The translations under genes and the position numbers were made by a program. The notes below the pieces were generated by a model that made no database searches, had not been told where the DNA came from, and saw only the letters and a list, made by a program, of their open reading frames with translations. A stretch of DNA of 26,766 bases from Euprymna scolopes (taxonomy: Eukaryota; Mollusca; Cephalopoda; Sepiida; Sepiolidae): NCBI GenBank assembly GCA_024364805.1, contig CM044524.1:50971883-50998648 (forward strand), in the 5' to 3' direction. Each line of letters starts with the position of its first letter. The first letter of the stretch is position 1. This document shows, in pieces, positions 8,301 to 16,977 of the stretch.

Positions 8301-8490
8301 TGCACTTATTGATCCGTAGTGAAATAATAACGCTATTATTTAGAAAGCCATTCTTAACATGAGGATGGGAAGGGTGTTTTGTACCTATTCTGTACTCTTA
8401 ACCTTACAATTTAATAAGAACATATCATAAAACGTTAATTAAACTAGAAAATAATATTTTTAAAAAAAATAACGCGGATCAATAAGTGCA
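8301..8490. mobile_element. MITE, copy 2 of the 595-777 family
   Basis: Ends TGCACTTATTGATCCG (8301) and CGGATCAATAAGTGCA (8490) are perfect 16-bp inverted repeats. The interior shares GTGAAATAAT, GCCATTCTTAACATG, GGGTGTTTTGTA and an ACAATTTAAT string with the element at 595-777. The ends of the two copies differ (TTATTGATCCGC against TTTTTGGTACCGC) in a way that keeps each pair complementary. Non-coding; superfamily not assigned. Confidence 0.7.
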
Positions 8491-8784
8491 TTGGCACCAA
8501 CATCTCTTCTCGCAAGACATCATTGCGCTGATTTCGTTGCACTCCTTGAGGTGAATTCATGGAAAAAAACAGCTGCTAATCTGGTTACATTTGGCGGGGG
8601 TCAGGTGTATTACTTAGCCAGCACTTCTGATTGACAGCTATTCTGGTGCTGCCAGATCTGGCTGTTTGAAGATACCGGCTTTCTGACCTAAAATGGGCCA
8701 AACATTGATGTTTTTTTTTACTTTTCATAATTCAATCGTGTTCTTCAAAAACAAAAACAATTTTTCTCTAGAAAACAACACTAA
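8491..8784. other. No recognised feature
   Basis: A short GC-richer patch at 8580-8690 with no recognisable motif. Confidence 0.3.
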
Positions 8785-9070
8785 ACAATGAATAAATATT
8801 TGAAGATATAAACAACTTGAAGCATAAAAACAATTTATCAAAAAGCGTTTATATTCCATAAAACGAAACAACCAAACAAAAGATCATGAATAAATATTTG
8901 AAGATATAAAGAACTTGGCACATAAAACCTCTTTTTTCGAGGGTTGATATGCCGTAAAACAAAACAACCAAACCAAACACAAATATTCGAAGATTTTAAG
9001 AATGTAAAGCATAAACTTTTTCTCATTAAATAATTCGAAAATGTAGATATGCTGTAAATTAAAAACAGAT
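8785..9070. repeat. Minisatellite, three units of about 90-98 bp
   Basis: AAATATTTGAAGATATAAAC at 8794 recurs at 8892 (AAATATTTGAAGATATAAAG) and 8981 (AAATATTCGAAGATTTTAAG). Each unit goes on through GCATAAA and a CCATAAAACGAAACAACCAA-type block (near 8858, 8950 and 9050). Periods are 98 and 89 bp. Units diverge progressively left to right. The small frames across it show no domain. Confidence 0.75.
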
Positions 9071-9189
9071 CCTCTGCCATTCCCTAAACTCATGCACCTT
9101 ACTTTTTCTTTGTCTTGGACATGTCTAGATTCGAGCGTATAGTTCACAATTTACATGCATAACAGGAAGGACAACACAGACACAGGAAT

Positions 9190-9400
9190 TTTATAGTGTG
9201 TGTGTGTGTTTCAGAAACGCCTGGGTCAATCTGACTGAAATTTTGTACAGACAATTGTTGTAAGGTGCAATAAACTATTACGGTATCCACTCTATCCACA
9301 GTTAGGGATTAATAGGAATTAATCACCACAATGCCACATTTACTGAATCGATCTGACTGAAATTTTGTATGGACCTTTATGATAAGGATCTTGTTGATAG
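9190..9400 (+). repeat. Direct repeat in a Helitron-like context
   Basis: A (TG)n run at about 9196-9210 is followed by TCAATCTGACTGAAATTTTG at 9226, which recurs as TCGATCTGACTGAAATTTTG at 9346, period about 121 bp. The pattern of a GTGTGTG stretch then CTGACTGAAATTTTGTA resembles the 5' part of the Helitron-like elements at 15-17 kb but is too diverged to place an end. Confidence 0.45.
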
Positions 9401-9615
9401 TTGCTACATTTGAGTTTAATTTTCAATTTTCAAATGCAGGATATTCAGACTGTTGTTGATGTAGCCATTAAGATAAAGATAATTGAAGTGAATTTACTCA
9501 AAAAGTATCACAAAACCAAACAACATATATTTGGTAAAACTGGTAATTAGTAAAAACTTGGAGAGTGCTCAATACTATTGCAGAGCAAATGTTTTATTTT
9601 TTATTTATTTTTTTT

Positions 9616-9847
9616 ACCGTTTTATCTGTTTGGCTACATATGTTTCCGATGTTGGACCATGTTTATGATCCGACAGCTTCGTCAGGCCTCGCAGAAGTGG
9701 TTGTTAGTCATTGAAAAAAAGGTGAAAAAACCCCTCCCACCTTTTTTTCCAATGACTAACAACCACTTCTGCGAGGCCGGACAAAGCTGTCTGATCGTAA
9801 ACATGGTCTAACATCGGAAACATATGTAGCCAAACAGATAAAACGGT
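9616..9847. mobile_element. Fold-back element with a hammerhead motif, beside (TA)n
   Basis: A 232-bp inverted repeat: ACCGTTTTATCTGTTTGGCT at 9616 mirrors AGCCAAACAGATAAAACGGT ending at 9847, and the arms pair to about 9725 (CAATGACTAACAACCACTTC mirrored). Only a few bases at the centre are unpaired. It abuts a TA-rich run at 9848-9913. Non-coding. The minus strand of the left arm holds an intact hammerhead core; in the right arm the same core has decayed to CGGACAA. Interpreted as two inverted copies of a short Penelope-related unit. Confidence 0.65.
9632..9688 (-). ncRNA. Type I hammerhead ribozyme candidate with short helix III
   Basis: Minus strand: helix I GGC (9688-9686), core CTGACGA (9685-9679), a long imperfect helix II (9678-9647) topped by GGATCAT/ATGGTCC around AAAC, core GAAAC (9646-9642), a minimal helix III AC/GT around ATAT (9643-9636), cleavage-site A at 9635 and helix I GCC (9634-9632). 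A two-pair helix III is a known feature of type I hammerheads in Penelope-like elements, which are thought to act as dimers. The first position of helix II is mismatched, so activity is uncertain. Confidence 0.5.
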
Positions 9848-9913
9848 TATATATATAATATAATATATAATATAATATATAATATATATATATATATAAT
9901 ATATATATATATT
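9848..9913. repeat. TA-rich microsatellite
   Basis: Alternating TATAA and (TA)n units run directly from the end of the fold-back element. Confidence 0.9.
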
Positions 9914-9951
9914 TCTGTGTACAGGTTCACTCCCCATTTTTCCATTTCTAA

Positions 9952-10135
9952 TTATATTTTTTTTTTGCTTATCTAGGCCTGAAAGCCTCTCGAGCATAAG
10001 GGTTAACGAGTGTAAAGTGGTCACTAAGATAGCAGCAGAGTGAATCATTGGTTGTGGAAATTGGGTAGAACAGAGTTCTGCAGGCGTGCAGTTCTAGGAA
10101 AGAAACGTTGTTCATGGAATTTATTTTTCGTATAG
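9952..10135 (-). mobile_element. LINE 3' end, copy 3 (short)
   Basis: A T-run at 9957-9965 (poly(A) tail on the minus strand) followed by CTTATCTAGGCCTGAAAGCC and ATAAGGGTTAACGAGTGTAA matches the LINE 3' UTR at 6140 and 12018. GCAGTTCTAGGAAAGAAACG near 10090 and TTGTTCATGGAATTTA near 10109 match 12233-12260. It ends near 10135, so only the last part of the LINE was copied, with an internal deletion. Confidence 0.75.
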
Positions 10136-10580
10136 AAATCTCAAATATATACAAAATCAAAAACAATGAGTACACGATTGAAATATTTAGTTCAGTGTAA
10201 TTAAGTGTTAATTCCATAGCAATTGTTGTAAACTCCACCCAGTTTTATGCCCCCATCTATTGTTTGCATTTTACACCCGGGATCAAATTTCTAGCAAATG
10301 CATTGTTAGTTTCACAGTATCAAAATACAAGTGTACACCCTCTGTGAAAAATGACTACGGAAACAATTATGCTCGGCTAGTGTTCACCCTAATATCCATA
10401 TTAAAATAAAATGACCTCAGTTAATGAAGTTAAAAAGGAAATATGACAGAAAGAAAACTTCTCAGACTGGAAAGTTAAAAAGGGGTAAAAAATTGTATTG
10501 ATCAATATAAACAAAACAAAAAGAAAAAACAAAGGAAAAATGAAAGATAACGTTTCTGTATGTAAATGAGATACCTAAAT
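10136..10580. other. No recognised feature
   Basis: AT-rich DNA between the LINE tail and the mariner element. Confidence 0.35.
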
Positions 10581-11188
10581 ATTAGGCTGTTGCATAAGTT
10601 CCCGCCGTGTTTTGTTTTTTTTGTTTTTTTTTAAGACAAAGAATATTAACAGCAAAAGTAAATTCGTGTGGAACCGAAGCTCCAAGTTTTCGTGTGAATT
10701 CCATCAACTGAAGATGGTGTGAAATTGTCACAAAATAACACTTCATCTTTTCACCCAATTCTCTACAGGTCTGATGGCCATCTTCCTTCAAAAGAACCCC
10801 GAGTTGGTCTTCGTCTATCTTGATTGGTCTTCTGGAACGAGGAGCGTCAATGAAATAAAAATTATCGCGTTTGAATCTGGTAAACCAATCTCGAACAGTT
10901 CTCTCAGCTATAGCGTTTTCTCCATATACGGCACAAATATCCTTGGTCACTTCACTCGCTTTTTGACCTCGATTAAAGGCGAAAAGGTGTCGAAAATGAT
11001 TTTTTTATCTACTTGACCATCCATTTGACGGTTCTGAAAAACAAAAAAATTATGAACAAGAAACGATGACCATTATCTTGTAGAACAGAATACTTGCTTT
11101 CTAATGATATAGAACACTTTGCCAAATATCAAAACATGTTTTAGAACAGAAATCTTTTATGAAATGGCAGGAACTTAAACAGACCTTG
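10581..11188 (-). mobile_element. Internally deleted mariner transposon
   Basis: The ends are imperfect inverted repeats. The left end is TTAGGCTGTTGCATAAGTTC at about 10581 followed by CCGCC. The right end, read inward on the minus strand, is AGGTCTGTTTAAGTTCCTGC ending near 11186. At about 0.6 kb it is half the length of a full mariner (about 1.3 kb). It encodes only the DNA-binding part of the transposase (next entry) and runs from there straight into the left terminal repeat. Confidence 0.7.
10582..11024 (-). pseudogene. Mariner transposase, N-terminal DNA-binding part only
   Basis: The natural start is an ATG at 11024 opening MDGQVDKKIIF. One frame change near 11000 then leads into HLFAFNRGQKASEVTKDICA and a VYGENAIAERTVRDWFTRF stretch (10950 downward), then FIDAPRSRRPIKIDEDQLGV, LKEDGHQTCRELGEKM, and VTISHHLQLMEFTRKLGASV followed by PHEF. 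These are the two helix-turn-helix motifs, with the linker resembling the GRP-type spacer, and the start of the WVPHEL motif of mariner transposases. Everything after it, including the D,D,D catalytic domain, is absent. The last 25 or so codons (KKKQKKQN...) are read-through into the terminal repeat. It could at most give a DNA-binding fragment. Confidence 0.8.
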
Positions 11189-11980
11189 GGCATTGGATAC
11201 TGCTGTAATCTTGATGAGATTATGGCACAACCGTCTCATAAAAATAGAGTAAAGGATTTGGCGCCTCTACACTATTGGGGTGAGAATTTGTAGTTGATAA
11301 ATGGAGTTTTCAGATAAAAACAATGGTTTCAACGGATTTTTTTGTCAATTCTAATAAATTACAATGGTAGCTTCCAAATTATGCAGTGGAAATTACCTGA
11401 ATATTACTGAATTATTAAGAAAAAAAACCCCCAAAAAACTCCATGTTAGTAGGTGAAAAATTGCCACCATCTTGTTTAAATCGAAATGGAAAATTCCCTC
11501 CCCCTTTTGAAATCTCCTGTGTCTTACGATCTATGAATTCTATTTTTTATTTTATTTTCTTCTATATTTTATTTTCTTCTATAAATAATTTTTTACCTTA
11601 TCGATTTTCGTAATTTTTTTTTATATAATCATCTTAAAAATAAGAGGAATACGTAGATACCATTGTTTTCATGTGAAATTCAGTATTACGATTTCCGAAA
11701 TTTCGTTCTGATAGTATAGAAGTGCCAAAAATTTCTTTCTGAATTAATTTTAGACTTTGTCCAACTTGCTATTTGCTTTCTCCCTGTCGTAAACACCCAA
11801 AATGTTCATGTCTAGCAGTTTTATATTTTGCAATAGATGCAGATATATACCAGGTTAAAAGTATTCAAGAGTGATAACTAATGAATTCAATGAGGTTATT
11901 CAGAGTACTCAATAAAAAAAAAAGAGCAAGATATATTTTTTGTTAATATAAACAAATTAACATGGTCGTGATACTGAACA
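11189..11980. other. AT-rich DNA, nothing recognised
   Basis: Repeated TTTTATTTTCTTCTATA near 11552 and 11569 is a small local duplication. No gene seen. Confidence 0.4.
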
Positions 11981-11981
11981 A

Positions 11982-13040
11982 GCTATTTTTTTTATTTTTT
12001 TTTATTTACATGGTCACCGCTTATCAAGGCCTAGGAGCCACTCGGGGATAAGGGTTATTTTGTGTGCAGTAATCAATGGGATAGTGTTACAGTATTCATT
12101 AGTATTGGAGATTTGATAAAGTGTCATTACTTATGGGGGGGCGGTTCATCAGGAATTTGTTTATATTGGACTTGAAGACATCCATGTTGAAGTCAGGAGG
12201 GAAACAGGCAAGCGGTAGAGTTCCACGAGCATGCAGTTCTAATAAAGAAGCTTTGTTCATGGAATGTACGTTTTGATTTAGGCACAGATAAAGAGTGTGG
12301 AAAATTTTTGACAGTGGATTCAGCTAGACGGGTGTTTATTGTGAAAGATTGACGAGGGGGGACCAGAGATTGGAGCTCAGACGAGCACCTGCCATGGTAA
12401 TGACAATAAAACAAAGATAAGCTCGCAACGTCTCTTCTGTGGGAGAGAGGTTGCAGGGTAGAAAAAAGGGCATCCCCCACTAAGCCACGATGTCTATTTT
12501 GTACTCTGTCAAGGCAGGATAGGCTGTTTTTAGCAGCTCCTGCCCAGATATGGCAGCAGTATTCCATCCTTGGACGTACTTGGCTTTTATATAGATAGAG
12601 AATTGCATTAGAAGTGAGATATCTTCTGGAGCAGTAGAAGGATCCCATCATCTTTCCAGCGACCTTGACAACAGACTTGATGTATGTGTTCCATTTCAGA
12701 TCAGAAGTAAAGGTCAAGCCCAGAAGCTTGTCAAAACATGGGGCCTCCCCTAGATGAGAGCCTCCATTTCAATTGATGCTAGATGGGGATCAGAGCGTTG
12801 ATGATGTAAAGATGGGAGTTTGGTTTTAGATGCATTAAAGGTAACCAGCCACCTCTTCCCCCACTGTACCACGCGCTCGAGATCAGAGGAGAGAGAATCA
12901 GAGAGAACTTTGTCATTTACAGCCTTTGTGCTGCTGCCATCGCGCAGAGAAATCACTTTTTCCATACCTACCAATGTAATAGATGCACCGAGACTAAAGC
13001 TGCTTTCAGGAACGCCAGCGACCACTGTAAAAGAGTAATA
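11982..13040 (-). mobile_element. 5'-truncated non-LTR retrotransposon (LINE), copy 1
   Basis: The longest of three minus-strand copies of one LINE family. The T-rich run at 11982-12004 is the poly(A) tail; the 3' UTR (about 12018-12192) starts with the antisense of CCTTGATAAGCGGTGACC. The reverse-transcriptase C-terminal region follows to about 13038, where the copy is truncated. Known role of the family: copy-and-paste by target-primed reverse transcription, usually with 5' truncation as seen here. Confidence 0.9.
12193..13025 (-). pseudogene. LINE ORF2 C-terminal part (reverse transcriptase thumb and tail)
   Basis: The upstream piece (13025-12750) reads LGASITLVGMEKVISLRDGS, then SDLERVVQWGKRWLVTFNAS and KTKLPSLHH, the palm-to-thumb region of LINE reverse transcriptases (pattern LxxWxxxWLVxFNxxKT). 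The downstream piece (12717-12193) reads LTFTSDLKWNTYIKSVVKVA, LYKSQVRPRMEYCCHIWAGA, LDRVQNRHRGLVGD and ends ...SWNSTACLFPS with a stop at 12193, the natural C-terminus. One frame change near 12750-12775 separates them: the bridging frame gives GGSHLGEAPCFDKLLG. The catalytic YADD box lies further 5' and is lost. The clade looks like the Jockey/CR1/L2 group; I cannot fix it without a tree. Confidence 0.85.
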
Positions 13041-13191
13041 AAAAATGCAAGAGTGCTATATGCTTAGTCCGTTAAATCGAACACAGCACAAGTCAAGAAG
13101 GTGATAAAGTTCGTAAGAATGTAAAATGTTTAGGAAAGGAATATTTTGGCAATAAAGTTAATGTTTGTAACTTCTTGTATGGTCGCTAGGA

Positions 13192-13225
<34 letters not shown>

Positions 13226-13280
13226 TTATTTGTATTTAGTCTGATAGGTTTTGAATTAAATGCGTAAAGTAAGATAAAGA
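13041..13280. other. Spacer with (CT)n(TA)n microsatellite
   Basis: A CTCTCTCT run passes into TATATATA at about 13192-13226. Nothing else recognised. Confidence 0.5.
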
Positions 13281-13560
13281 GACATCTTGCTCTGACTGAG
13301 GCAAAATGAAACAAAAAGGGTGACTATTAATTCTCGCTGATCTGGTACTTCCATGTGGAGAACTGAGATGCGTGACACGCGAAACTGTTGGTTGCTTTAT
13401 GTCGGTCTGCGACGGAGTCTATCTTGTTACGGCATGCTGGCTGGCTTTTCCAGCGACTGATTGGCTTTGGCGTGCATGTCTTTATGGGTTTCAAACCGGC
13501 TCCAACGAAAGCTGTTAGGAAAAATATTTTTGAAATTTTCTTCCTTCGTAATCCGATTGG

Positions 13561-13599
<39 letters not shown>

Positions 13600-13605
13600 A
13601 TCTTT
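13281..13605 (+). mobile_element. Poly(A)-tailed insert, possible retroposon
   Basis: About 280 bp of GC-richer sequence ends in an unbroken run of about 36 A at 13563-13598. The 7-mer ACATCTT lies before the insert (13283-13289) and directly after the A-run (13598-13604), which fits a short target-site duplication. No Pol III boxes and no recognised coding region are seen. The minus-strand frame across it contains a poly-Phe translation of the tail and is not taken as a gene. It could be a processed transcript copy or a LINE-mobilised SINE of unknown source. Confidence 0.4.
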
Positions 13606-14350
13606 GTCACGTGAGGTGCTTTGGAATACGTCCGCGTGAAGAGGCAGTTTTAGTGTTGTGCACGGAAATTGCGTGGATGTAGACAACAGTTGCACGCACA
13701 ACTGAAACGTTTCTTGTACAACCACTTTTAATATTTGTAGTGAGTCGCTACAACTTGTGCAGAATACGAACTGCGCTATACTTTACATGATGTTGAAGTG
13801 AAAATGAATTGCATATGTTGTTGACGAATAAACTGTTAGGCTCCTCCCATGTTGTTAATACTGGGTTTATAAATAGTAACGTTAATACTTCAGCACGGCC
13901 CGTATTCTACATAAGTACCCATTCGTGGAAACTGATAAGATCATGAAGGTCAACCAGCATTTTAACTGATTCTAATCAACACTAACTTCAATCGGAAGCA
14001 GACTGTGATAGACTAATTCTCGTCTTAGTTTGTAACAGTTTCAATTTGCATCTTTTAAGTATTGATTATAAAATGAACATTGCCGTCTATTTACTTACAT
14101 GAATGAAAATTTTGTATTACACAAAAAATACCTAGAGATATTGTTTTATTGAAAATAACAAGCATCCCCCCCCCCATGAATATGTTTACGCACAATATGT
14201 CAAAGTTTATGTTCTGAAAAAAAAAGTTACGAGTTTCAAGTACGTTCTTGGTAATGAACGTGGTAAGCTGCGCAATGTATCTGTGTCATGAATCAACCTG
14301 TGTTTGGTACTTATGAAAATTTATTTCCGTAATCTGTTGTGACCATTTGT
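13606..14350. other. No recognised feature
   Basis: Mixed composition to about 13900, then AT-rich. A run of ten C at 14166-14175. No gene recognised. Confidence 0.35.
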
Positions 14351-14351
14351 A

Positions 14352-14545
14352 CTTATTTGCTGTGCCTCCCCACGGGACAGAGTTAGACACCAGGGTCGTT
14401 TTTTAACGTGGAGAAAAGGTACAAAAATAAAAATTGTCTCAGTCATGAAGGATTTCTCCTCCACCGAAAGAGAACAAGAAATAGAAGTGCAGCATCTGAA
14501 GAACAGATACTACACTTTGATCTTGTCCCGAAGGCCAAGCACTTA
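14352..14545 (+). repeat. Dispersed repeat, inverted partner at 20634-20808
   Basis: CCTCCCCACGGGACAGAGTT, GACACCAGGGTCGTTTTTTA, GGTACAAAAATAAAAATTGT, CTCAGTCATGAAGGATTTCT and GAACAGATACTACACTTTGA run in the same order on the minus strand of 20634-20808 with only scattered differences, about nine in ten bases alike by eye. A frame opening at 14408 (MEKRYKNKNCLSHEGFLLH) is shared in part by the other copy but broken there, so coding is doubtful. The family is not identified. Confidence 0.7.
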
Positions 14546-14655
14546 ATTTTGAACCATGTAAACTGTCGAATAGAAAGTAATACTCCTGAAGAGCCCTGTA
14601 TTTAATCTATTAATGTATTTTAAACATCACACAGTGAAGAAGCTTTACTTACTTA

Positions 14656-15180
14656 CTAGATGTACCCGGCGCTGCCCGGTATTAAATGTAACGCTAAATT
14701 CCTAAAAAAAAAATTTTAAATGAAGTAAAAAAACAAAAACGAAAGAAACCGAAAAATGTACATGCGAGTATTATCTTTTTTTCTAAAAGTTCACTTGTAA
14801 CTAAAAAAAAAAAAAATACTGGGATCGAAACCTAAAACCTAAAGACAGTCAAGTACGATAACCATTAGCCTAGCTTTACACGTCTTTTAAAAAGTTTTCA
14901 AACCTACTTACTCTTAAGATAATGTGAATGATTTACGCATGTGCATTCGTGAAACAGTTGACAAACAGAAAAATCTAATGACCTCAAAATACCAGTTTCT
15001 CAATTTTGACCCTTGAGCAACCCTCCCCCCTCCCCGGATGAAAACCGATTAAAAAGTTTTCCACATGTCTGAATACACTATATACTAACTTTCAAGTCTG
15101 TAGATAAAAAATTTGTTGAGTATATAGGTTGAGAATTGTCCACACACACAAACACATTCTCACTTTTATCGATATATAGA
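14656..15180 (-). mobile_element. Helitron-like non-autonomous element A (525 bp)
   Basis: On the minus strand the element starts TCTATATATCG at 15180 and ends ...GGGTACATCTAG at 14656. The base before TC is A (15181) and the base after CTAG is T (14655), the A|T target typical of Helitrons. Close to the 3' end lies a GC-rich hairpin-forming string ACCGGGCAGCGCCGGGT (14679-14663). The 5' part has TGTGTTTGTGTGTGTGG then CTACAGACTTGAAAGTTA. A tRNA-like module sits in the middle (separate entry). No Rep-helicase coding. Confidence 0.65.
14819..14880 (-). ncRNA. tRNA-like A-box/B-box module inside element A
   Basis: Minus strand: A-box TAGGCTAATGG (14873-14863) and B-box GGTTTCGATCC (14832-14822), about 31 nt between the boxes as in a tRNA gene. 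A 13-nt T-run on this strand lies just downstream (14815-14803) and could act as a Pol III terminator. No cloverleaf is complete, so it is a tRNA-derived module rather than a tRNA gene. Confidence 0.5.
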
Positions 15181-15295
15181 TTGGCGTCAAAGGACTAAAG
15201 AACTGACTGAAAAAGATATTGCATTCATAAAAATAGACATTTCCTTACTGTAATTCTGAACTTTTGAAATGAGATGTGAATGCTTGTGTTATGTT

Positions 15296-15371
15296 GATTA
15301 ATTGGACTATTATTTTCATCTTGGGTGTTATTAGCTCGTTTCGGCCACTACAGCCTGCGACCTTCTTCAGG
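15296..15371 (-). repeat. Retroelement end with a hammerhead-like core
   Basis: Minus strand: CCTGAAGAAGGTCGCAGGCT (from 15371), GTAGTGGCCGAAACGAGCTA, then ATAACACCCAAGATGA. CTGAAGA, a GGTC/GGCC stem and GAAAC look like a hammerhead core, but helix I partners (CAC against AAT) do not pair. Copies of the tail lie at 5899-5937, 6811-6897 and 18960-19016. Probably the end of an old Penelope-like element. Confidence 0.5.
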
Positions 15372-16095
15372 TGTCAAGAGCATGCTTCTTTTTCTACTTG
15401 CATTACAAGAATTCGAACCGTTTGATCTTTATGATCTACGGACCCACTCTCAAACACACACTCCTCCACTTTCTTTTCCACCTTTGCGTCATGGATTCGA
15501 GCCTGTCTGCCTACTACTACAACTATTTTTGCTCAACACACACCTCCAAACACCCAGGGCACCCAGGTTAGTGATTATTATTATAATTGAGCCGAGAAGT
15601 TGTGAATTCGTTTTCCCTGACCCCCTGAAACTCGTGGCTCTTGATTAATCGATTCAGACTTTTTCAGTGTTTTTATAAAAACTCTAAAATATTCATGAAC
15701 ATTCTATGGTTTTCTTATTGCTGTAAAACTTCCATTTTAAACAAATATAAAATATTTCTTTTGTGAATATATGCCTTCTTAATTCATTCTTTTGTTTTTA
15801 GCATATGACAATGTTTCTCGTTTTTCTCGCATTTGATTATAAAGTCTACAAAACTTTTCCATTGAAAATATTTCTCTGAATCCGGCTCATCTTAAAAATA
15901 CTTCTCTCATTACAAAACCCCCTAAAGAATTACCTGAAAACTGGTGTGGGACACATCCTATAAATTCGTTTTTTTTTTTTTTTAATTTTATTTATTTTTT
16001 TTTTCCTCTTATTGGATGATTAGTTTTATTTCATTATTATGCACAGTTCTATTTGGGCATATTTTCATAGCATTTGGATCTGCATTTAGAGTAAA
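15372..16095. other. No recognised gene; possible body of an old retroelement
   Basis: The pyrimidine-rich segment 15372-15600 continues from the hammerhead-like end and may be part of the same element. A 107-codon frame here has no recognisable domain. After 15650 the DNA is AT-rich. Confidence 0.35.
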
Positions 16096-16576
16096 TCTCT
16101 GTCTGTGAAACGGTCTCTACCAAACTACTTGGTCTACAGACTTGAAATTTAATATATGGTGTATTCGAATCTGTGAAACAAAATTGATTAGGTTCGGGGT
16201 ACGAAAAAAAAAATAATGGGCAAGAGGTAAAAATTGGAACTTGAAAGGCATATTTCGATGCTATGCATATGCTCTACACCTGTACAGATATATATTTATA
16301 TATTAAATATGTTAATTCAAGTTTTGATATGCATGTGTTGTTAGCTCAGATAGTAGCGAATACTGCTAGAGAGCGAAATCTTTTGGTTTCAATTCTAGAT
16401 GATGGACACCAAAATCATGTTTTTTTTTTAACTTAAAATCACCACTATATATATTTATATGGAAAAACATAATCAATTAAAGTTTGGTTCTAAAATAATA
16501 AATATGAAATCTGCATGAATTAAAATATCATATTTAAACGTATTTTACAGCTAGGCAACGCTGGGCAGCCTGCTAG
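16096..16576 (+). mobile_element. Helitron-like non-autonomous element B (about 481 bp)
   Basis: Starts A|TCTCTGTCTGTGAAACGG at 16096 and ends CAGCCTGCTAG|T at 16576, with a small stem AGGC/GCCT just before (16553-16571). The 5' part holds GGTCTACAGACTTGAAATTT, as in element A on its own strand. The 3' 70 bp, from ATCTGCATGAATTAAAATAT (16509), match the end of element E at 24870-24936. A tRNA-like module lies at 16339-16408. Non-coding. The start is less certain than the end. Confidence 0.65.
16339..16408 (+). ncRNA. tRNA-like module inside element B
   Basis: TTGTTAGCTCAGATAGTAGC at 16339 is close to the tRNA D-arm and A-box (TAGCTCAGNNGG). GGTTTCAATTC at 16385-16395 is a B-box. A T-run follows at about 16421-16429. 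The spacing is tRNA-like but the acceptor and anticodon stems are not clean. Confidence 0.55.
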
Positions 16577-16577
16577 T

Positions 16578-16870
16578 ATATCTCTATCTCTACTATTACA
16601 TAAAAAAGAACTTAGTCTGTGTGTATGTGTGCGTTAGTTTGTTCCCTATGGACTCCGAAACAAATGTACTTTATGCATCTGGCATTGTTCTTCGATATGC
16701 TTTGTTTCAGAATGTCATTGATAAGTATTGATAATCAAAAACATCCAATGGAAAAGGAAGAGGCGATTTTGACCAAAGTTAACACCTTTATACAACCTGA
16801 CAGGACAAGTACATTTGAGAAATGTTATTATCACACAAGCAGAAAGGCTGGCATATAAAATCAACTGTAG
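16578..16870 (+). mobile_element. Helitron-like 5' fragment
   Basis: Directly after element B, TCTCTATCTCTACTATTACA and TTAGTCTGTGTGTATGTGTG resemble Helitron-like 5' starts (TC, short A/T/C tract, then TCTGTGTGTG) of this window. No 3' end is found before 16978. Confidence 0.45.
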
Positions 16871-16977
16871 GTTCTTTGATATGACATGGGAGCATTTGGA
16901 ATAAATTTTCTATTTAGAACACAATTGAAGCATGATACTTGACTTTTTCATTTTAAAATTTAACTGAAGCCATTATA

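Noticed and set aside
9704-10048. 114-residue minus-strand open frame
   Set aside because: It reads through the fold-back arm, the (TA)n tract as Ile/Tyr repeats and the LINE 3' UTR; it is an accident of repeats.
13327-13725. 132-residue minus-strand open frame
   Set aside because: It runs through the translated poly(A) tract as a poly-Phe run; no domain is recognisable and the frame follows from the homopolymer.
15325-15648. 107-residue plus-strand open frame
   Set aside because: No domain is recognisable, and it starts inside the retroelement end on the opposite strand.
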